From assembly GCA_018222965.1 (NCBI GenBank), contig JAAEZH010000021.1, positions 41,027 to 94,341 of the forward strand: a stretch of 53,315 nucleotides of DNA, given 5' to 3'. The position numbers and the translations under genes were made by a program. The notes beneath the pieces are model-generated. The model did no database searches. It saw only the letters and a program-made list of their open reading frames with translations, and was not told where the DNA came from. This DNA comes from Bacteroidota bacterium (GTDB lineage: Bacteria; Bacteroidota; Bacteroidia; Chitinophagales; Saprospiraceae). Below, piece after piece: positions 17,272-26,306 of this stretch; position 1 is the stretch's first letter; each line of letters opens with the position of its first letter.

Positions 17272-18663
17272 TTAAAACGCGCCCAGAATATACTTCAATT
17301 TTGCTTCTGCTTTCTGAATTTTGCCCAAAGTTTCCAATTCCTTAATACGCGCATCCAGCCATTTGGTTTCGCGGGAGTTGATCATGAAAAGCGAACTTTC
17401 TCCTTGTTGGAAAAGGGCGCGTTCTGCATTCAACAATCGGGCATAGTCCCGCTGGTTTTGTCGATACAGTTCCCACTGACTGCTTAAAATATTCAGTTCG
17501 CTTCTGGCTGCCTGGCTTTTGGTGTAGATCTCCCGGGTTTTATTATCCAGCTTAAAATCCGACTCCCGTATCTTAATATCTGCTAAAGCCAAAGCGCCGC
17601 GTTCCTTTCTAAGCAAGAGGGGCATGTTAAACTGCACGCCCCATTTGTAGTTGGCCGGATTGTAAACGAAATCTCTTTCGCCGGAAGGCACAAAAAGCAA
17701 GGGCTGATAGCTGAGATTTAACTGAGGTTTGAGTTGCTCTTTTTTCCAGCGACGCTCAATTTCCATCTGATCAATTTGCAAAGCGGCTGCCCGAAGCATC
17801 GGATGTCCGTTGCGCAAACTGTCCATGCCGGGCAACAATACAACAGGATCGGGTTGGATGGCCTCAATTGTTTCGCGATCCGGCGGACGCGTATCTTCCT
17901 CTAAGGCCAGCGGAGCTTCGTTGATCCAAAGCAGGTTCTCGAGCATGAACTGACTTTGCTGGTATTGCAATTCCGCATCCTGTAAGGCAATCTGTCGGTT
18001 TTGCCATTGGATACGGGCTTCGAGGGTGTCGACCATCGGACGGTCGCCCAGGCGCGCGTATTCTTTTACTGCTTTCAGGCGGTCTTCCGCCAATTGAAGG
18101 GCATCTCTTCGAATGTTGAGTTCGTGATAGGCTGTAAACCAGTTCCAGTATGCATAAGCCGCCTCAAAAATGAGTTGGTTTAGCATGAGATCTCGCTCCG
18201 CAAGGCTTAGTTCCCGTGCTACTTTAGCTTGTTTGAGCACGGCTCGACGCTGGTCAATGATCAGCCCTTGTCCGAGCGGCAGACTTATGCCGCCATATAG
18301 CAATCCGTCTTCCGGTTGGGTATTTTCGGGATTCAGGTATACGCCCTGGGTGTGACTATACCCGGCTTTCAATTCGAGTCCGGCCCAGGTTTGTGCTTTG
18401 ATGCCCACATCGGCCAGGCTGAAGTACTTTTTTCCGTCAAAATACTTTTGCTCCATCCCTGCTCCTAGCTTCGGATCAAAAGCTCCCCGGGCCTTAAGCA
18501 ATTCGGCTTCCGCTTTTGCCGGCTGGAGTCTGGCGATTTTACTCAGCGGATGGTTTTGCCGCACGATTTCCAGAAACTGCTGCGGACTTAAAATGCCGGC
18601 ATTTTCCTGGCTAAAGCCAAACAGGGGCAACAGGAGCCAGAGAAAAATGGATAAGGTCCTCAT
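17272..18663 (-). CDS. TolC-family outer membrane efflux protein
   Basis: The 463-residue protein has a signal peptide (MRTLSIF to FGFSQ) and two OEP repeats rich in long heptad helices, e.g. LNQLIFEAAYAYWNWFTAY and SQAARSELNILSSQWELY. It is the outer-membrane duct for the two upstream genes. Its ATG is only 1 bp after the HlyD stop, so the three genes form one operon. The N-terminus MMYRYGMNS of the longer reading lies inside the upstream gene and was rejected in favour of the signal-peptide Met. Confidence 0.9.
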   Translation of the reverse strand: MRTLSIFLWLLLPLFGFSQENAGILSPQQFLEIVRQNHPLSKIARLQPAKAEAELLKARGAFDPKLGAGMEQKYFDGKKYFSLADVGIKAQTWAGLELKAGYSHTQGVYLNPENTQPEDGLLYGGISLPLGQGLIIDQRRAVLKQAKVARELSLAERDLMLNQLIFEAAYAYWNWFTAYHELNIRRDALQLAEDRLKAVKEYARLGDRPMVDTLEARIQWQNRQIALQDAELQYQQSQFMLENLLWINEAPLALEEDTRPPDRETIEAIQPDPVVLLPGMDSLRNGHPMLRAAALQIDQMEIERRWKKEQLKPQLNLSYQPLLFVPSGERDFVYNPANYKWGVQFNMPLLLRKERGALALADIKIRESDFKLDNKTREIYTKSQAARSELNILSSQWELYRQNQRDYARLLNAERALFQQGESSLFMINSRETKWLDARIKELETLGKIQKAEAKLKYILGAF

Positions 18664-18664
18664 G

Positions 18665-20032
18665 CTATTTGTATTTGGGCTTTCTGTCTTTGGGCAATTT
18701 TTCTTTTTCCGTAGACTGGTAGAAATTTGGCGGGAAACCATTGATTTGCCGCCAGAGTTCATACCATATCGGTACATCATTGAGGAGGGCCATCGTTTGG
18801 ACGCCCGTACCTACGCGAATGGCTTCAGGCCAGTCGGCTTCATCATCATCGGGGGCAACCAGGATTCTAAACAAGCCATTTTGATTGGCAAAATTGTCGA
18901 TTGCAAACACTTTTCCGCCAAAGGTTCCAATAGAGGCATCGGGCCATCCGGCAAAAACCACGGCGGGCCAACCGTCAAACTGGATACGTACCTTTTGCCC
19001 TTTCTGAAGCAGTGGCAGGTCCATGGGGCGGATGTATGTTTCCACGGCCAAATCGTATTCGGCAGGCATAATGGTGACAATCTCTTCGCCGGCTTTTATG
19101 TTCTCTCCAATCCCGACTTTTAATGCCTGGGTAATGTAGCCGTTTTGCGGAGCGGTGATGTAGTATAATTGATTTCTGCGTTCGTAGTTGACATACTGAT
19201 TTTCCAGTTTACTCAGGCTTCCCATCGCATCAAATTCGCTGGAAAGCGCTGAAAAACGTTCGGACTCAGCCTTGGCTATTTTATCGGCAAATTCGGCTTC
19301 CAGATTTGTCAGCTGTAGGATGAGGTTGTCAACCTCGTTTCGGCTCACAGCCAGTTTATTTTGCTGAGCGATGAGCTTTGCTCGGGTTTCCTGTACTTTC
19401 AAACGCCTTTTTTCCAGGTCGGTTTGCGATTTTAAACCCTGAGTAAAGAGCTCTTCCATCCGCTTGAGCTGAGCCTCTGCAATGTCGAAAGAAGCTTCTG
19501 CTGCCTGGAGGTCAATGCTGTCACTTTGCAGTTTGAATCTGGCTTGTTGCAATTTGTTGCGGCCCTGATTCAATTTTACTTCCCGACTTTGTTTGAGCGC
19601 TTCCAGTTGCCTGGCTAGTGCGCTGGCTTTCGCCGAATAAGAATCTGCCGCATTTTGCTTTGCTTCTTTTTGAACCTGAACACGTTCCAGCAGCTCCGGA
19701 TCAAAATAGGCATCCTTTATCTCGGAAATAAAAAGAATGGTATCGCCCCGGGAAACATAATCTCCTTCACGCACAAACCAGGTCTCAATCCGGCCGTCGA
19801 TGGTCGATTGTATGCTCTGGGGCCGCTGTCCGGGCTGCAGGGTGGTTACCTTACCTGTAGATCGTATATTCTGCGTCCAGGGAAGAAACAGAATCAATAA
19901 TACGGCCAGACTGAAAATACTCAAAAACCGCAGCAGGGATTTGGTCTTTGACCGGGACCCTATAATGCGAAAGGCTTCATACCTGTCGGTCTTTACTTCT
20001 TCGCTAACCGAGTTTGGAGATATATTAAGCAT
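18665..20032 (-). CDS. HlyD-family membrane fusion protein
   Basis: The 455-residue periplasmic adaptor has one N-terminal membrane anchor (about residues 34-52), a biotinyl-lipoyl half at IDGRIETWFVREGDYVSRG, a long coiled-coil hairpin (about 110-275), the second lipoyl half at ITAPQNGYITQALKVGIGEN, and a beta-barrel domain. It bridges the inner-membrane ABC protein and TolC. Its start overlaps the ABC gene by 8 bp. The hairpin length is typical for type I secretion or bacteriocin-type exporters. Confidence 0.9.
   Translation of the reverse strand: MLNISPNSVSEEVKTDRYEAFRIIGSRSKTKSLLRFLSIFSLAVLLILFLPWTQNIRSTGKVTTLQPGQRPQSIQSTIDGRIETWFVREGDYVSRGDTILFISEIKDAYFDPELLERVQVQKEAKQNAADSYSAKASALARQLEALKQSREVKLNQGRNKLQQARFKLQSDSIDLQAAEASFDIAEAQLKRMEELFTQGLKSQTDLEKRRLKVQETRAKLIAQQNKLAVSRNEVDNLILQLTNLEAEFADKIAKAESERFSALSSEFDAMGSLSKLENQYVNYERRNQLYYITAPQNGYITQALKVGIGENIKAGEEIVTIMPAEYDLAVETYIRPMDLPLLQKGQKVRIQFDGWPAVVFAGWPDASIGTFGGKVFAIDNFANQNGLFRILVAPDDDEADWPEAIRVGTGVQTMALLNDVPIWYELWRQINGFPPNFYQSTEKEKLPKDRKPKYK
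19625..19638 (+). other. iterated motif copy 3
   Basis: Reads GGCTTTCGCCGAAT on the plus strand, antisense to the HlyD gene; sense codons TAT TCG GCG AAA GCC (Tyr-Ser-Ala-Lys-Ala). Confidence 0.8.
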
Positions 20033-21716
20033 CGTTTTGGTCTTTTCCGCTTGGGTGAATCAGGGTGCCATCCTGCATTAAAAAGATCTGGTCTGCATAC
20101 TTTCTAAAGGCCGGATCACCGGAGATGGAGATCAGGGTCCAGTTTTTATCCGGATCTGTTAATCGACGAATAATTTCCTTCCCTTCATTTCCGGAAACAT
20201 GCTCCAGCGGATCTTCCAATAATAGCAGCCGCGGGTTATCGGCGATGCATCTGGCCAGAATGATCTTGTTAACAATGCTGCGGGGCAGCCTTCGGCCATC
20301 CGGATCTATAATGGAGTGCAAGCCTTTGGGGAGTCCTGCCACAAAATCTTCGAGACCGCATATACTGATCGCTTCCCGAACACTTTCCATGTTGGCCTTC
20401 TCACGCCCCAATGAGATGTTTTCCAGGAGACTGCCTTCAAAAAGAACGTCCTGGCTCAAGTAAGCCCCGATATCTGCCCGAAGCTCGTCGTAGTTCAATT
20501 CGCCAATAGGCCGTTTGTCAAAGAGAATATTTCCTTCCTGAATGTCGAATAAGCCGGCCAGGAGGTGCAAGAGTGTCGATTTTCCGGAACCATTCGGACC
20601 TTCGATCACGACACGCAGGCCACTTTGTATGTTCATGTTAAAGTCCTTGATCACGGGCCTCCTCATGTCCGGATAACAAAAGCGCACATTCTTCAGCTCC
20701 ACTTCCATTCCCTGTTTGTTCATATCGGATTCCTGCTCAAAACCATTTGTTTTTTCCAGTTCCATATCCGTAAGCTGGCCCATCTTTTCCAGGGCAGTCA
20801 GTACGTCGTAAATGGTTCGCAGGTGCAGGATCAGTTTTTCAATGGAGTTTAATACCAGAAGCACAATGATTTCTGCCGCTACAAACTGACCGATGTTGAG
20901 CTGTTTGTTGATAACGAGTATGGCACCCAAAATCAAGAGGCCGGCGGCAACGAGTACCTTAAAGACAACCAGCATTCCATACTGTCTGATCAATACTTTA
21001 AAGTGTGCTTCCCGGGATTCCAGATAGGCACTTACCTGAGTATCTACCTTTTGTAAGTGGAGATCCGTTTTGCCGGCCAGTTTAAAGGTGTGGTTGGCCC
21101 GGGCAATTTCTTCCAGCCAATGAGCTACTTTATATTTGAATTTGGACTCGGTCAGACTGGTTTCGAGTCCCTGTCGGCCGGTAAACCGAAAAATGACCCA
21201 AAGCAGAAACAGCAGGATCAGGCTGAAAACGATAAAAAACGGATTATAGATCGAAAGCAGGATCAATCCAAATAATACCTGCAAACTGGCTGAAGGGAAA
21301 TCAATCAGAATTTTAGCCAGCCCTTTCTGAATGGATAAGGTATCGAAGAATCGGTTCATCAGTTCAGGCGCATAATGTCCGTACAAAGCTTCTAATCGAA
21401 TTCGGGGAACCCGGTAGGCAAACTCAAAAGAAGAGCGGGTAAAGATCCGTTGTTCGATGTTTTCACTCAGGCGAAACTGTAAAATTTGAAGCAAGCCGGT
21501 ACCGGCGATACCTGCTATTACAAAAATGACCAATATCAACCAGGAAGTCGATAATTGGCCGCTCATAATCAAATTGATAATCGCCGATATCCCCAATGGG
21601 AGAGTAAGATTCAGTAAGCCAGTGAAAATGGCATAAAAGTAAATCCGGCTGATGTCTTTGCGGTCGGGTTTTAGCAATCGCCAAAAGCGCTTCACCGGAC
21701 TGATGATCTGACTCAT
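20025..21716 (-). CDS. ABC exporter half-transporter with degenerate ATPase motifs
   Basis: The 563-residue protein fuses a six-helix type 1 exporter membrane domain (about 20-310) to a nucleotide-binding domain (about 335-563). No C39 peptidase is present. Walker A is intact (GPNGSGKST, Lys379). The LSGGQ signature is replaced by LPRSI (477-481). The Walker B end reads LLLLED (497-502), with E and D swapped relative to the usual LLLDE. The switch His is absent (ISISGDP, 529-535). ATP should bind, but classical hydrolysis is doubtful. The KIILARC segment after the altered signature is typical of real ABC proteins, so this is a divergent family rather than a frameshift. It is the first gene of the ABC-HlyD-TolC operon; the cargo is unknown. 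Confidence 0.85.
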   Translation of the reverse strand: MSQIISPVKRFWRLLKPDRKDISRIYFYAIFTGLLNLTLPLGISAIINLIMSGQLSTSWLILVIFVIAGIAGTGLLQILQFRLSENIEQRIFTRSSFEFAYRVPRIRLEALYGHYAPELMNRFFDTLSIQKGLAKILIDFPSASLQVLFGLILLSIYNPFFIVFSLILLFLLWVIFRFTGRQGLETSLTESKFKYKVAHWLEEIARANHTFKLAGKTDLHLQKVDTQVSAYLESREAHFKVLIRQYGMLVVFKVLVAAGLLILGAILVINKQLNIGQFVAAEIIVLLVLNSIEKLILHLRTIYDVLTALEKMGQLTDMELEKTNGFEQESDMNKQGMEVELKNVRFCYPDMRRPVIKDFNMNIQSGLRVVIEGPNGSGKSTLLHLLAGLFDIQEGNILFDKRPIGELNYDELRADIGAYLSQDVLFEGSLLENISLGREKANMESVREAISICGLEDFVAGLPKGLHSIIDPDGRRLPRSIVNKIILARCIADNPRLLLLEDPLEHVSGNEGKEIIRRLTDPDKNWTLISISGDPAFRKYADQIFLMQDGTLIHPSGKDQNDA

Positions 21717-21849
21717 TAGAATTGGTTTTGTGTTTTGCTATTCGCAAGGATAGTAATACTATTATTGAGGTGTTTGTTTAAAAGATCTCAAACTTTTTTT
21801 TTGCTTTTTTACTTAAATCCGTTTCCAAATTTGCCCTGCTTTTATTTCA

Positions 21850-21892
21850 ACCTGTCAGGTCGGCAACCTGACAGGTCGCCGACCTGACAGGT
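21850..21892. repeat. cluster of three ACCTG(A/T)CAGGT elements
   Basis: ACCTGTCAGGT (21850-21860) is followed by two copies of its reverse complement, ACCTGACAGGT (21866-21876 and 21882-21892), each separated by five GC-rich bases. The first two units fold into an 11-bp hairpin. The cluster lies in the divergent gap between the ABC exporter and the FrnE-like gene. It may be a dispersed repeat, an operator or a hairpin. Confidence 0.85.
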
Positions 21893-21898
21893 CCAAAT

Positions 21899-21930
21899 TT
21901 TGCGCCCATTTTTAATCATAACAAGTTTTG
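21899..21930 (+). promoter_or_regulatory. candidate Bacteroidota promoter for the dsbA-like gene
   Basis: TTTG at 21899-21902 and AAGTTTTG at 21923-21930 are spaced 20 bp apart, similar to the -33 TTTG and -7 TAnnTTTG elements (one mismatch in the latter). They lie directly after the palindrome cluster and about 60 bp before the gene start. Confidence 0.3.
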
Positions 21931-21990
21931 AAACCATTCAAAAGGTAGTTTGTTTTCCTTTTCTAGCCAATCCTCTAAATTAATAAGAAC

Positions 21991-22638
21991 ATGAACAAAT
22001 CCGATAAACCTAAATTTACTTACGTATACGATCCGCTTTGTGGCTGGTGCTACGGATTTAGCCCGGTTGTACAGAAGATCTGGGAGCGGTACCAGGATGA
22101 AATCGACTTTGAAGTGATCTCAGGAGGAATGGTTCTGGGAGATCGGGAAGGTCCGATAGGAGAGGTGGCCGCGTATATTGATGGTGCTCACAAGCAGGTG
22201 GAGGATCGTACCGGTGTCAAATTTGGAGATGCTTTTATGGATGGCATTCTCCGGGAGGGAAGTACCTGGTTTAGCAGTATGCCCCCATCCATTGCTTTAG
22301 CGATAGTAAAGAAGCATGCTCCTGAACATGCTTTTCCGTTTGCAAGTACCCTGCAAAAAGCAATTTATAAAGACGGCATCGACCTGAATGTTCCGGAAGC
22401 GTATTTGCCCTATGTAGAGCCACTCGGTATCTCTTCAGAGGTCTTTGTCCAGGCTATGAAAGACCCGGCTTATCAGGATCTGGCCCGGCAGGATTTTCAC
22501 TTTTCCCGGCAGCTGCAGGTTAGCGGATTTCCGGCAGCCTTTGTTTTCCTCAACAATACTTATTACCTGATTTCCAGAGGCTATTCAGATTTCGAGTATC
22601 TGGAGGGGAACCTCCAAAAAGTTATGCAGGAAGCATAA
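21991..22638 (+). CDS. DsbA-family oxidoreductase (FrnE-like)
   Basis: The 215-residue protein has a thioredoxin fold with a helical insertion. The active site is CGWC (Cys17-Cys20) in DPLCGWCYGF, and the cis-proline loop is VSGFPAAFVF near residue 180. There is no signal peptide, so it is cytoplasmic, as is typical of FrnE/DsbA-like proteins that assist disulfide or polyketide chemistry. It is transcribed alone, 70 bp ahead of an unrelated membrane pair. The substrate is unknown. Confidence 0.88.
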   Translation: MNKSDKPKFTYVYDPLCGWCYGFSPVVQKIWERYQDEIDFEVISGGMVLGDREGPIGEVAAYIDGAHKQVEDRTGVKFGDAFMDGILREGSTWFSSMPPSIALAIVKKHAPEHAFPFASTLQKAIYKDGIDLNVPEAYLPYVEPLGISSEVFVQAMKDPAYQDLARQDFHFSRQLQVSGFPAAFVFLNNTYYLISRGYSDFEYLEGNLQKVMQEA

Positions 22639-22729
22639 CTGAATTTTAATCGTATATTTTGATACATTCCTCGAGAATTAGGGGCGGGTTACCTCAAAAG
22701 ACTGATCTTTGCGGTCCAAAACTTACCAT

Positions 22730-22960
22730 ATGAGAATTCGCGAAGACGAAGATCAGGGCGAGACCATGGCCGACAAGATGCTTGAGGCTACTAAATCCAG
22801 CTATCGACAATTTTCAGATTATGTAGCTTTCCGCGACGACGATCCAATTTGGATGATGACTTATAAAATCTTCATCCGGCTGATCGGGATTTTGTTTTTT
22901 ATTCTGATATCGCCCTTTGTAATTATAGGATTTATTATTGCCATCATGGCGGTATTATGA
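22730..22960 (+). CDS. small single-span membrane protein
   Basis: The 76-residue protein begins MRIREDEDQG; a TTG seven codons upstream is less likely. About 45 mostly polar, acidic residues are followed by one strongly hydrophobic stretch (about 47-74). The family is not recognised. Its stop overlaps the next start by 4 bp (ATGA), so the two are coupled. Confidence 0.6.
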   Translation: MRIREDEDQGETMADKMLEATKSSYRQFSDYVAFRDDDPIWMMTYKIFIRLIGILFFILISPFVIIGFIIAIMAVL

Positions 22961-23325
22961 AGCCGGGGTTTCTTTTTCAAATATTGGCGGGCTCCTTTTT
23001 GCTGCACCAGATCTTGCAAAAGTGGGCTGCGGTTTCCATCCCCTGGGCAGATGCCTGGCTCGATCCGATGCTTGGCATGGCAATCCTGTTGTATCTCTGG
23101 AAGTGGGAGCAACAATGGCTCTTTGGTAAGCAGGCTTTAAACGGACTTGAAGTGCTGGTTTTAACCCTGGTTACGGCTGTTTTCTTCGAGTACTTTGTAC
23201 CCTTAAAACACCCGGGCTTTACCAGCGACTGGCTGGATGTGGTGGCATATGCCGCGGGCAGCCTGATCTTTTGGTTTGGACTCAATCAGACTGCCCGGGA
23301 CAAAGAAATGCTTATAACCGGATGA
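22957..23325 (+). CDS. small multi-span membrane protein (VanZ-like)
   Basis: The 122-residue protein has about four membrane segments and acidic/aromatic loops (EYFVPLKHP, SDWLDVVAY). Its layout resembles a Bacteroidota family sometimes annotated as magnesium citrate secondary transporter or VanZ-like; transport is not demonstrated by the sequence. Its 3' end overlaps the convergent PKD gene by 14 bp, leaving no room for a terminator. Confidence 0.6.
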   Translation: MKPGFLFQILAGSFLLHQILQKWAAVSIPWADAWLDPMLGMAILLYLWKWEQQWLFGKQALNGLEVLVLTLVTAVFFEYFVPLKHPGFTSDWLDVVAYAAGSLIFWFGLNQTARDKEMLITG

Positions 23326-25069
23326 CCGGTTTGGTCAATATACCTCCGCCCTGACTAATACGCACCCAATACATACCTGAAGGCAATGGTTGAAGGTGTA
23401 AGGTTTTTTCCTGCAAATTTTCCTGCCTTTCGGCGAATAGTACCCTGCCCAATGGGTCGATCACTTCAATAAGCACATCGCCCTCCAATGCCGGAGTGAT
23501 ATCCAAATGCAATTGCTCGCTAAAAGGATTCGGCGAAAGCCCAAAAAAGACATCCAGCACTTTTTCCTCCGTTCCTAAAACGATCAGTTCGGTACATTCA
23601 GATAAGGCGGTACAACCATCCTGGGTAATTTCTACCGCATAGCTGCCCGATAAATCCGGTGTAAAGGATTGTTCCACAGCGCCGGCAATGGGTGCATTCC
23701 CGTTTTCGCAATCCACCCATTGATAGGAAGCGTCAGCGGCATTCGCCGTAAGGCTGATATCGATCAAAGTAACCCCGGTGTCAATCGATTGTACATCCAA
23801 AGTTGCGGTTACGGTCGAATCACAACCCGCAACCGAGGTAGTCGTAAAGGTGTAAACGCCGGCTTCCGTTTGATAGTCATCCCCGAGCTGAATGCTGTCT
23901 CCCTGGCAAATGGTGTATGAAGCTGCTGTCTCAAAATAACCTGTTGTGTCCTCAATAACGACCATTTGACTAGAAACACTTACAGCATCCGGATCGCAAT
24001 CTGCCCAGGCGGATAGTGTAACCTCATAGACACCGGGACAGGCGAAAATGTGCACGGGCTCTGCCTCCCCTGAGCTATTTCCATCGCCAAAATCCCATTC
24101 ATATTGATCGGCATTTTGGGTGAAATTGGTAAAGGGCACTTCTGCGCCCGAAATATCTTCCTGCCAGGAATTACTGAGTGGTGCCCCAAATACTACATTA
24201 TCAGGGGTAATGCACTGGACCGTATCAATATAGCGCAGCTCATTAATAATGGTCTGTCCGCCCAGCGAAATGCCATTGGCCTGCATGACCGGATAACCCT
24301 GATCTTTGGCAAACCAGCGTATTTCAACCTGGGTGCTCGGAATAGGAATGGTCGTTCCCATAAATTCAATGGTATCAATGCGGTCGATTTCGCTGTTCAC
24401 ACGGATCACCGAATCATAGGTTTCGTAGGGCGTTTGAAGGCTGCCCCAGCCGTCTACCGTATTGTTGCGGGTTTGATTTGATTTAAAATAGAGGTCTACC
24501 CCAAAATCGTTGAGATCAATCTCCAGTTCGCTGATTGTACTGGACATATTGCCATACTCCAGCGGCAGGCTTAATACGGTATCCGGCTGCGTATAATCGA
24601 AGGGAACGGTTACCGGAAATCCCTGAAAGTCGATGGTTGCTCCGATCATGGTCAATTCGACCGCATCAGTTGTTTTCCGCTGGTGATTAACCAGATCAGA
24701 GAAACTGGCTCCCGGAATTTCGAAGGGAGGATTTCCGGCTCCATCAATCACCCCCAGATTGGTGAGTTCGTTAAATTTATCATCACAATTGAAAATATAA
24801 CCGTTGATGAAGCACCAGGTAACTTTGTAGCCGCTGTCATTCGGATCGATATGGCTGATGAGCGTCTGTTCGGAATATTCCAGATCGCTAAAGTCCCAAC
24901 TGTAATCGGCTCCGGTGCTTTCAAAATCGATCAGGACGAGCTCGGTGCCGTTGATAATACTGAGCTGAAATGCATCTCCCTGATTGGCATAATCATCTAC
25001 GGTGTAAGTGATCTGCCCGGAGAGAAATACGGGAAAAAGACAAAAAAGAAGTACAGAAAGGCGATTCAT
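23312..25069 (-). CDS. T9SS-secreted PKD-domain protein
   Basis: The 585-residue exported protein has a signal peptide ending LSGQ. The N-terminal ~300 residues (start ITYTVDDYANQGD) are a Bacteroidota-type unknown domain. A PKD domain follows (YEWDFGDGNSS, about 325-335), then a Cys-rich stretch like YTICQGDSIQLGD and GCDSTVTATLDV, and finally a T9SS sorting domain (LSPNPFSEQL to the end). It is probably a cell-surface binding protein. Two copies of the iterated motif lie in its 3' part. Confidence 0.82.
   Translation of the reverse strand: MNRLSVLLFCLFPVFLSGQITYTVDDYANQGDAFQLSIINGTELVLIDFESTGADYSWDFSDLEYSEQTLISHIDPNDSGYKVTWCFINGYIFNCDDKFNELTNLGVIDGAGNPPFEIPGASFSDLVNHQRKTTDAVELTMIGATIDFQGFPVTVPFDYTQPDTVLSLPLEYGNMSSTISELEIDLNDFGVDLYFKSNQTRNNTVDGWGSLQTPYETYDSVIRVNSEIDRIDTIEFMGTTIPIPSTQVEIRWFAKDQGYPVMQANGISLGGQTIINELRYIDTVQCITPDNVVFGAPLSNSWQEDISGAEVPFTNFTQNADQYEWDFGDGNSSGEAEPVHIFACPGVYEVTLSAWADCDPDAVSVSSQMVVIEDTTGYFETAASYTICQGDSIQLGDDYQTEAGVYTFTTTSVAGCDSTVTATLDVQSIDTGVTLIDISLTANAADASYQWVDCENGNAPIAGAVEQSFTPDLSGSYAVEITQDGCTALSECTELIVLGTEEKVLDVFFGLSPNPFSEQLHLDITPALEGDVLIEVIDPLGRVLFAERQENLQEKTLHLQPLPSGMYWVRISQGGGILTKPVIRL
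23425..23438 (+). other. iterated motif copy 4
   Basis: Reads GCCTTTCGGCGAAT on the plus strand, antisense to the PKD gene; sense codons TTC GCC GAA AGG (Phe-Ala-Glu-Arg). Confidence 0.8.
23528..23541 (-). other. iterated motif copy 5
   Basis: Minus strand reads GGCTTTCGCCGAAT; codons CTT TCG CCG AAT (Leu-Ser-Pro-Asn), at the start of the PKD protein's sorting domain. Confidence 0.8.
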
Positions 25070-25139
25070 ATTTGCTGGCTTTTCCTGCCAATATAAACGA
25101 AAATTTTCGCCTTTCCCCCAGTCATTTAGTTTGTGGTAA

Positions 25140-26252
25140 TCAAGTAGACTTAATCAGCACAAAGCGATTATTTACGATTTGGTAGGTTTTCCCAAATAGC
25201 TCCAGTGTTTCCCCTTCATTCATTTCCATGAGGTTGTGCAGGTCTTCTTCAATCAGGTGTACGGAGCCTTTGGTGTCCCGGGCCAGGTTGAGGTATTCCG
25301 GATTTACATAGCCGTTATTGGCGCCGCACAGGATAACTCGAACAGGGCGATTCAGCTTTTTGACGAGTTCGAGATCCCGAACTTCAGACAGGTTGTCGGC
25401 TATAAGAATAACTTCCTTGCAATTGGGACACTCGTCGATGCCTTCGATGAGTGCTTCCACATCGTTTTCGGGAACATCGCCACCGTATCCGCTTTTCATA
25501 CAGCGAATGGCCGCTAATTCCACCTTCTCATAATTTCCGGAGCGAATGGAGTAGATTCCTCCTGTCTGCCCGATGACCTTGTATTTGTCGAGCTCGGAGT
25601 CTCCGTCGTTAAAAAATATAAAGTGCTTCACTCGTTTGTCGGTGGTATTGAGTTTGAGCCAGAGGAACAACTGGGCGATGTAAGGATCCATACTGCCGGT
25701 CAGATCAGTGACAACCAGCATATCGGTCCAATCATTGCGTTCGAAAACTTTATTCAGGATGAAATCGTCAAAGCCGGGGTCAATGGCGATTTCGGATAGG
25801 TTTATATCCGTATCAAAATCCATAATGACCTCAAACCCGTGGTAGTGGTTTATAGCATCTTCCTGGTTGTTGCAATCGGTTTGTTTGTAGAAAACCCAGT
25901 CGACATCGAGGCTGTCCAGTGCTGGATAGGCTTCCAGCAGCGCTTCGATACGTGCGGTATTCAGCACACTAAAATCCATACCTTTCGGAAAGTCTGTATA
26001 ATAAAGGTTGATTTGCCTGATCCCGGGAATCATTCGCTCAACACTCTCCGGATTTCGTATGGAACTTCCACCAAAATTGAACCGGAAGAAAAGCCGGAAT
26101 TCCCGCTCGCCCACCGGCTTGTGGTTCAGGTCAAAATAATTTCCAATGCTTTTGTGGGTGCCTGCAGTGTAGATTTCTGCGGCCTGGCTTTCGCCGAATG
26201 TAGGAACAAGCAGACCGATAATCAATACGAGGAGGGAAACAGGTGTCTTCAT
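25140..26252 (-). CDS. exported VWA-domain protein
   Basis: The 370-residue protein has a signal peptide ending near GESQA. A von Willebrand A-like domain begins around residue 178 with MLVVTDLTGSM, where DxTxS replaces the common DxSxS metal-adhesion motif; later acidic segments are NDGDSELDKY and ILIADNLSE. The N-terminal ~170 residues are unrecognised. A role in surface assembly or gliding accessory function is possible but unsupported. The 9-bp minisatellite lies 55 bp upstream of its start. The iterated motif falls within its signal peptide. Confidence 0.7.
   Translation of the reverse strand: MKTPVSLLVLIIGLLVPTFGESQAAEIYTAGTHKSIGNYFDLNHKPVGEREFRLFFRFNFGGSSIRNPESVERMIPGIRQINLYYTDFPKGMDFSVLNTARIEALLEAYPALDSLDVDWVFYKQTDCNNQEDAINHYHGFEVIMDFDTDINLSEIAIDPGFDDFILNKVFERNDWTDMLVVTDLTGSMDPYIAQLFLWLKLNTTDKRVKHFIFFNDGDSELDKYKVIGQTGGIYSIRSGNYEKVELAAIRCMKSGYGGDVPENDVEALIEGIDECPNCKEVILIADNLSEVRDLELVKKLNRPVRVILCGANNGYVNPEYLNLARDTKGSVHLIEEDLHNLMEMNEGETLELFGKTYQIVNNRFVLIKST
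26186..26199 (+). other. iterated motif copy 6
   Basis: Reads GGCTTTCGCCGAAT on the plus strand, antisense to the VWA gene; sense codons TTC GGC GAA AGC (Phe-Gly-Glu-Ser), at the signal-peptide end. Confidence 0.8.
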
Positions 26253-26306
26253 TTCAGTAGGATTTACTGCATCTTAAACGATGAAATGGAGGGTTTAGGT
26301 ATTATT

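Noticed and set aside
20025-21716. Bacteriocin exporter with C39 peptidase
   Set aside because: The protein starts directly with the membrane domain; no Cys/His peptidase is present, and no leader-peptide gene is adjacent.
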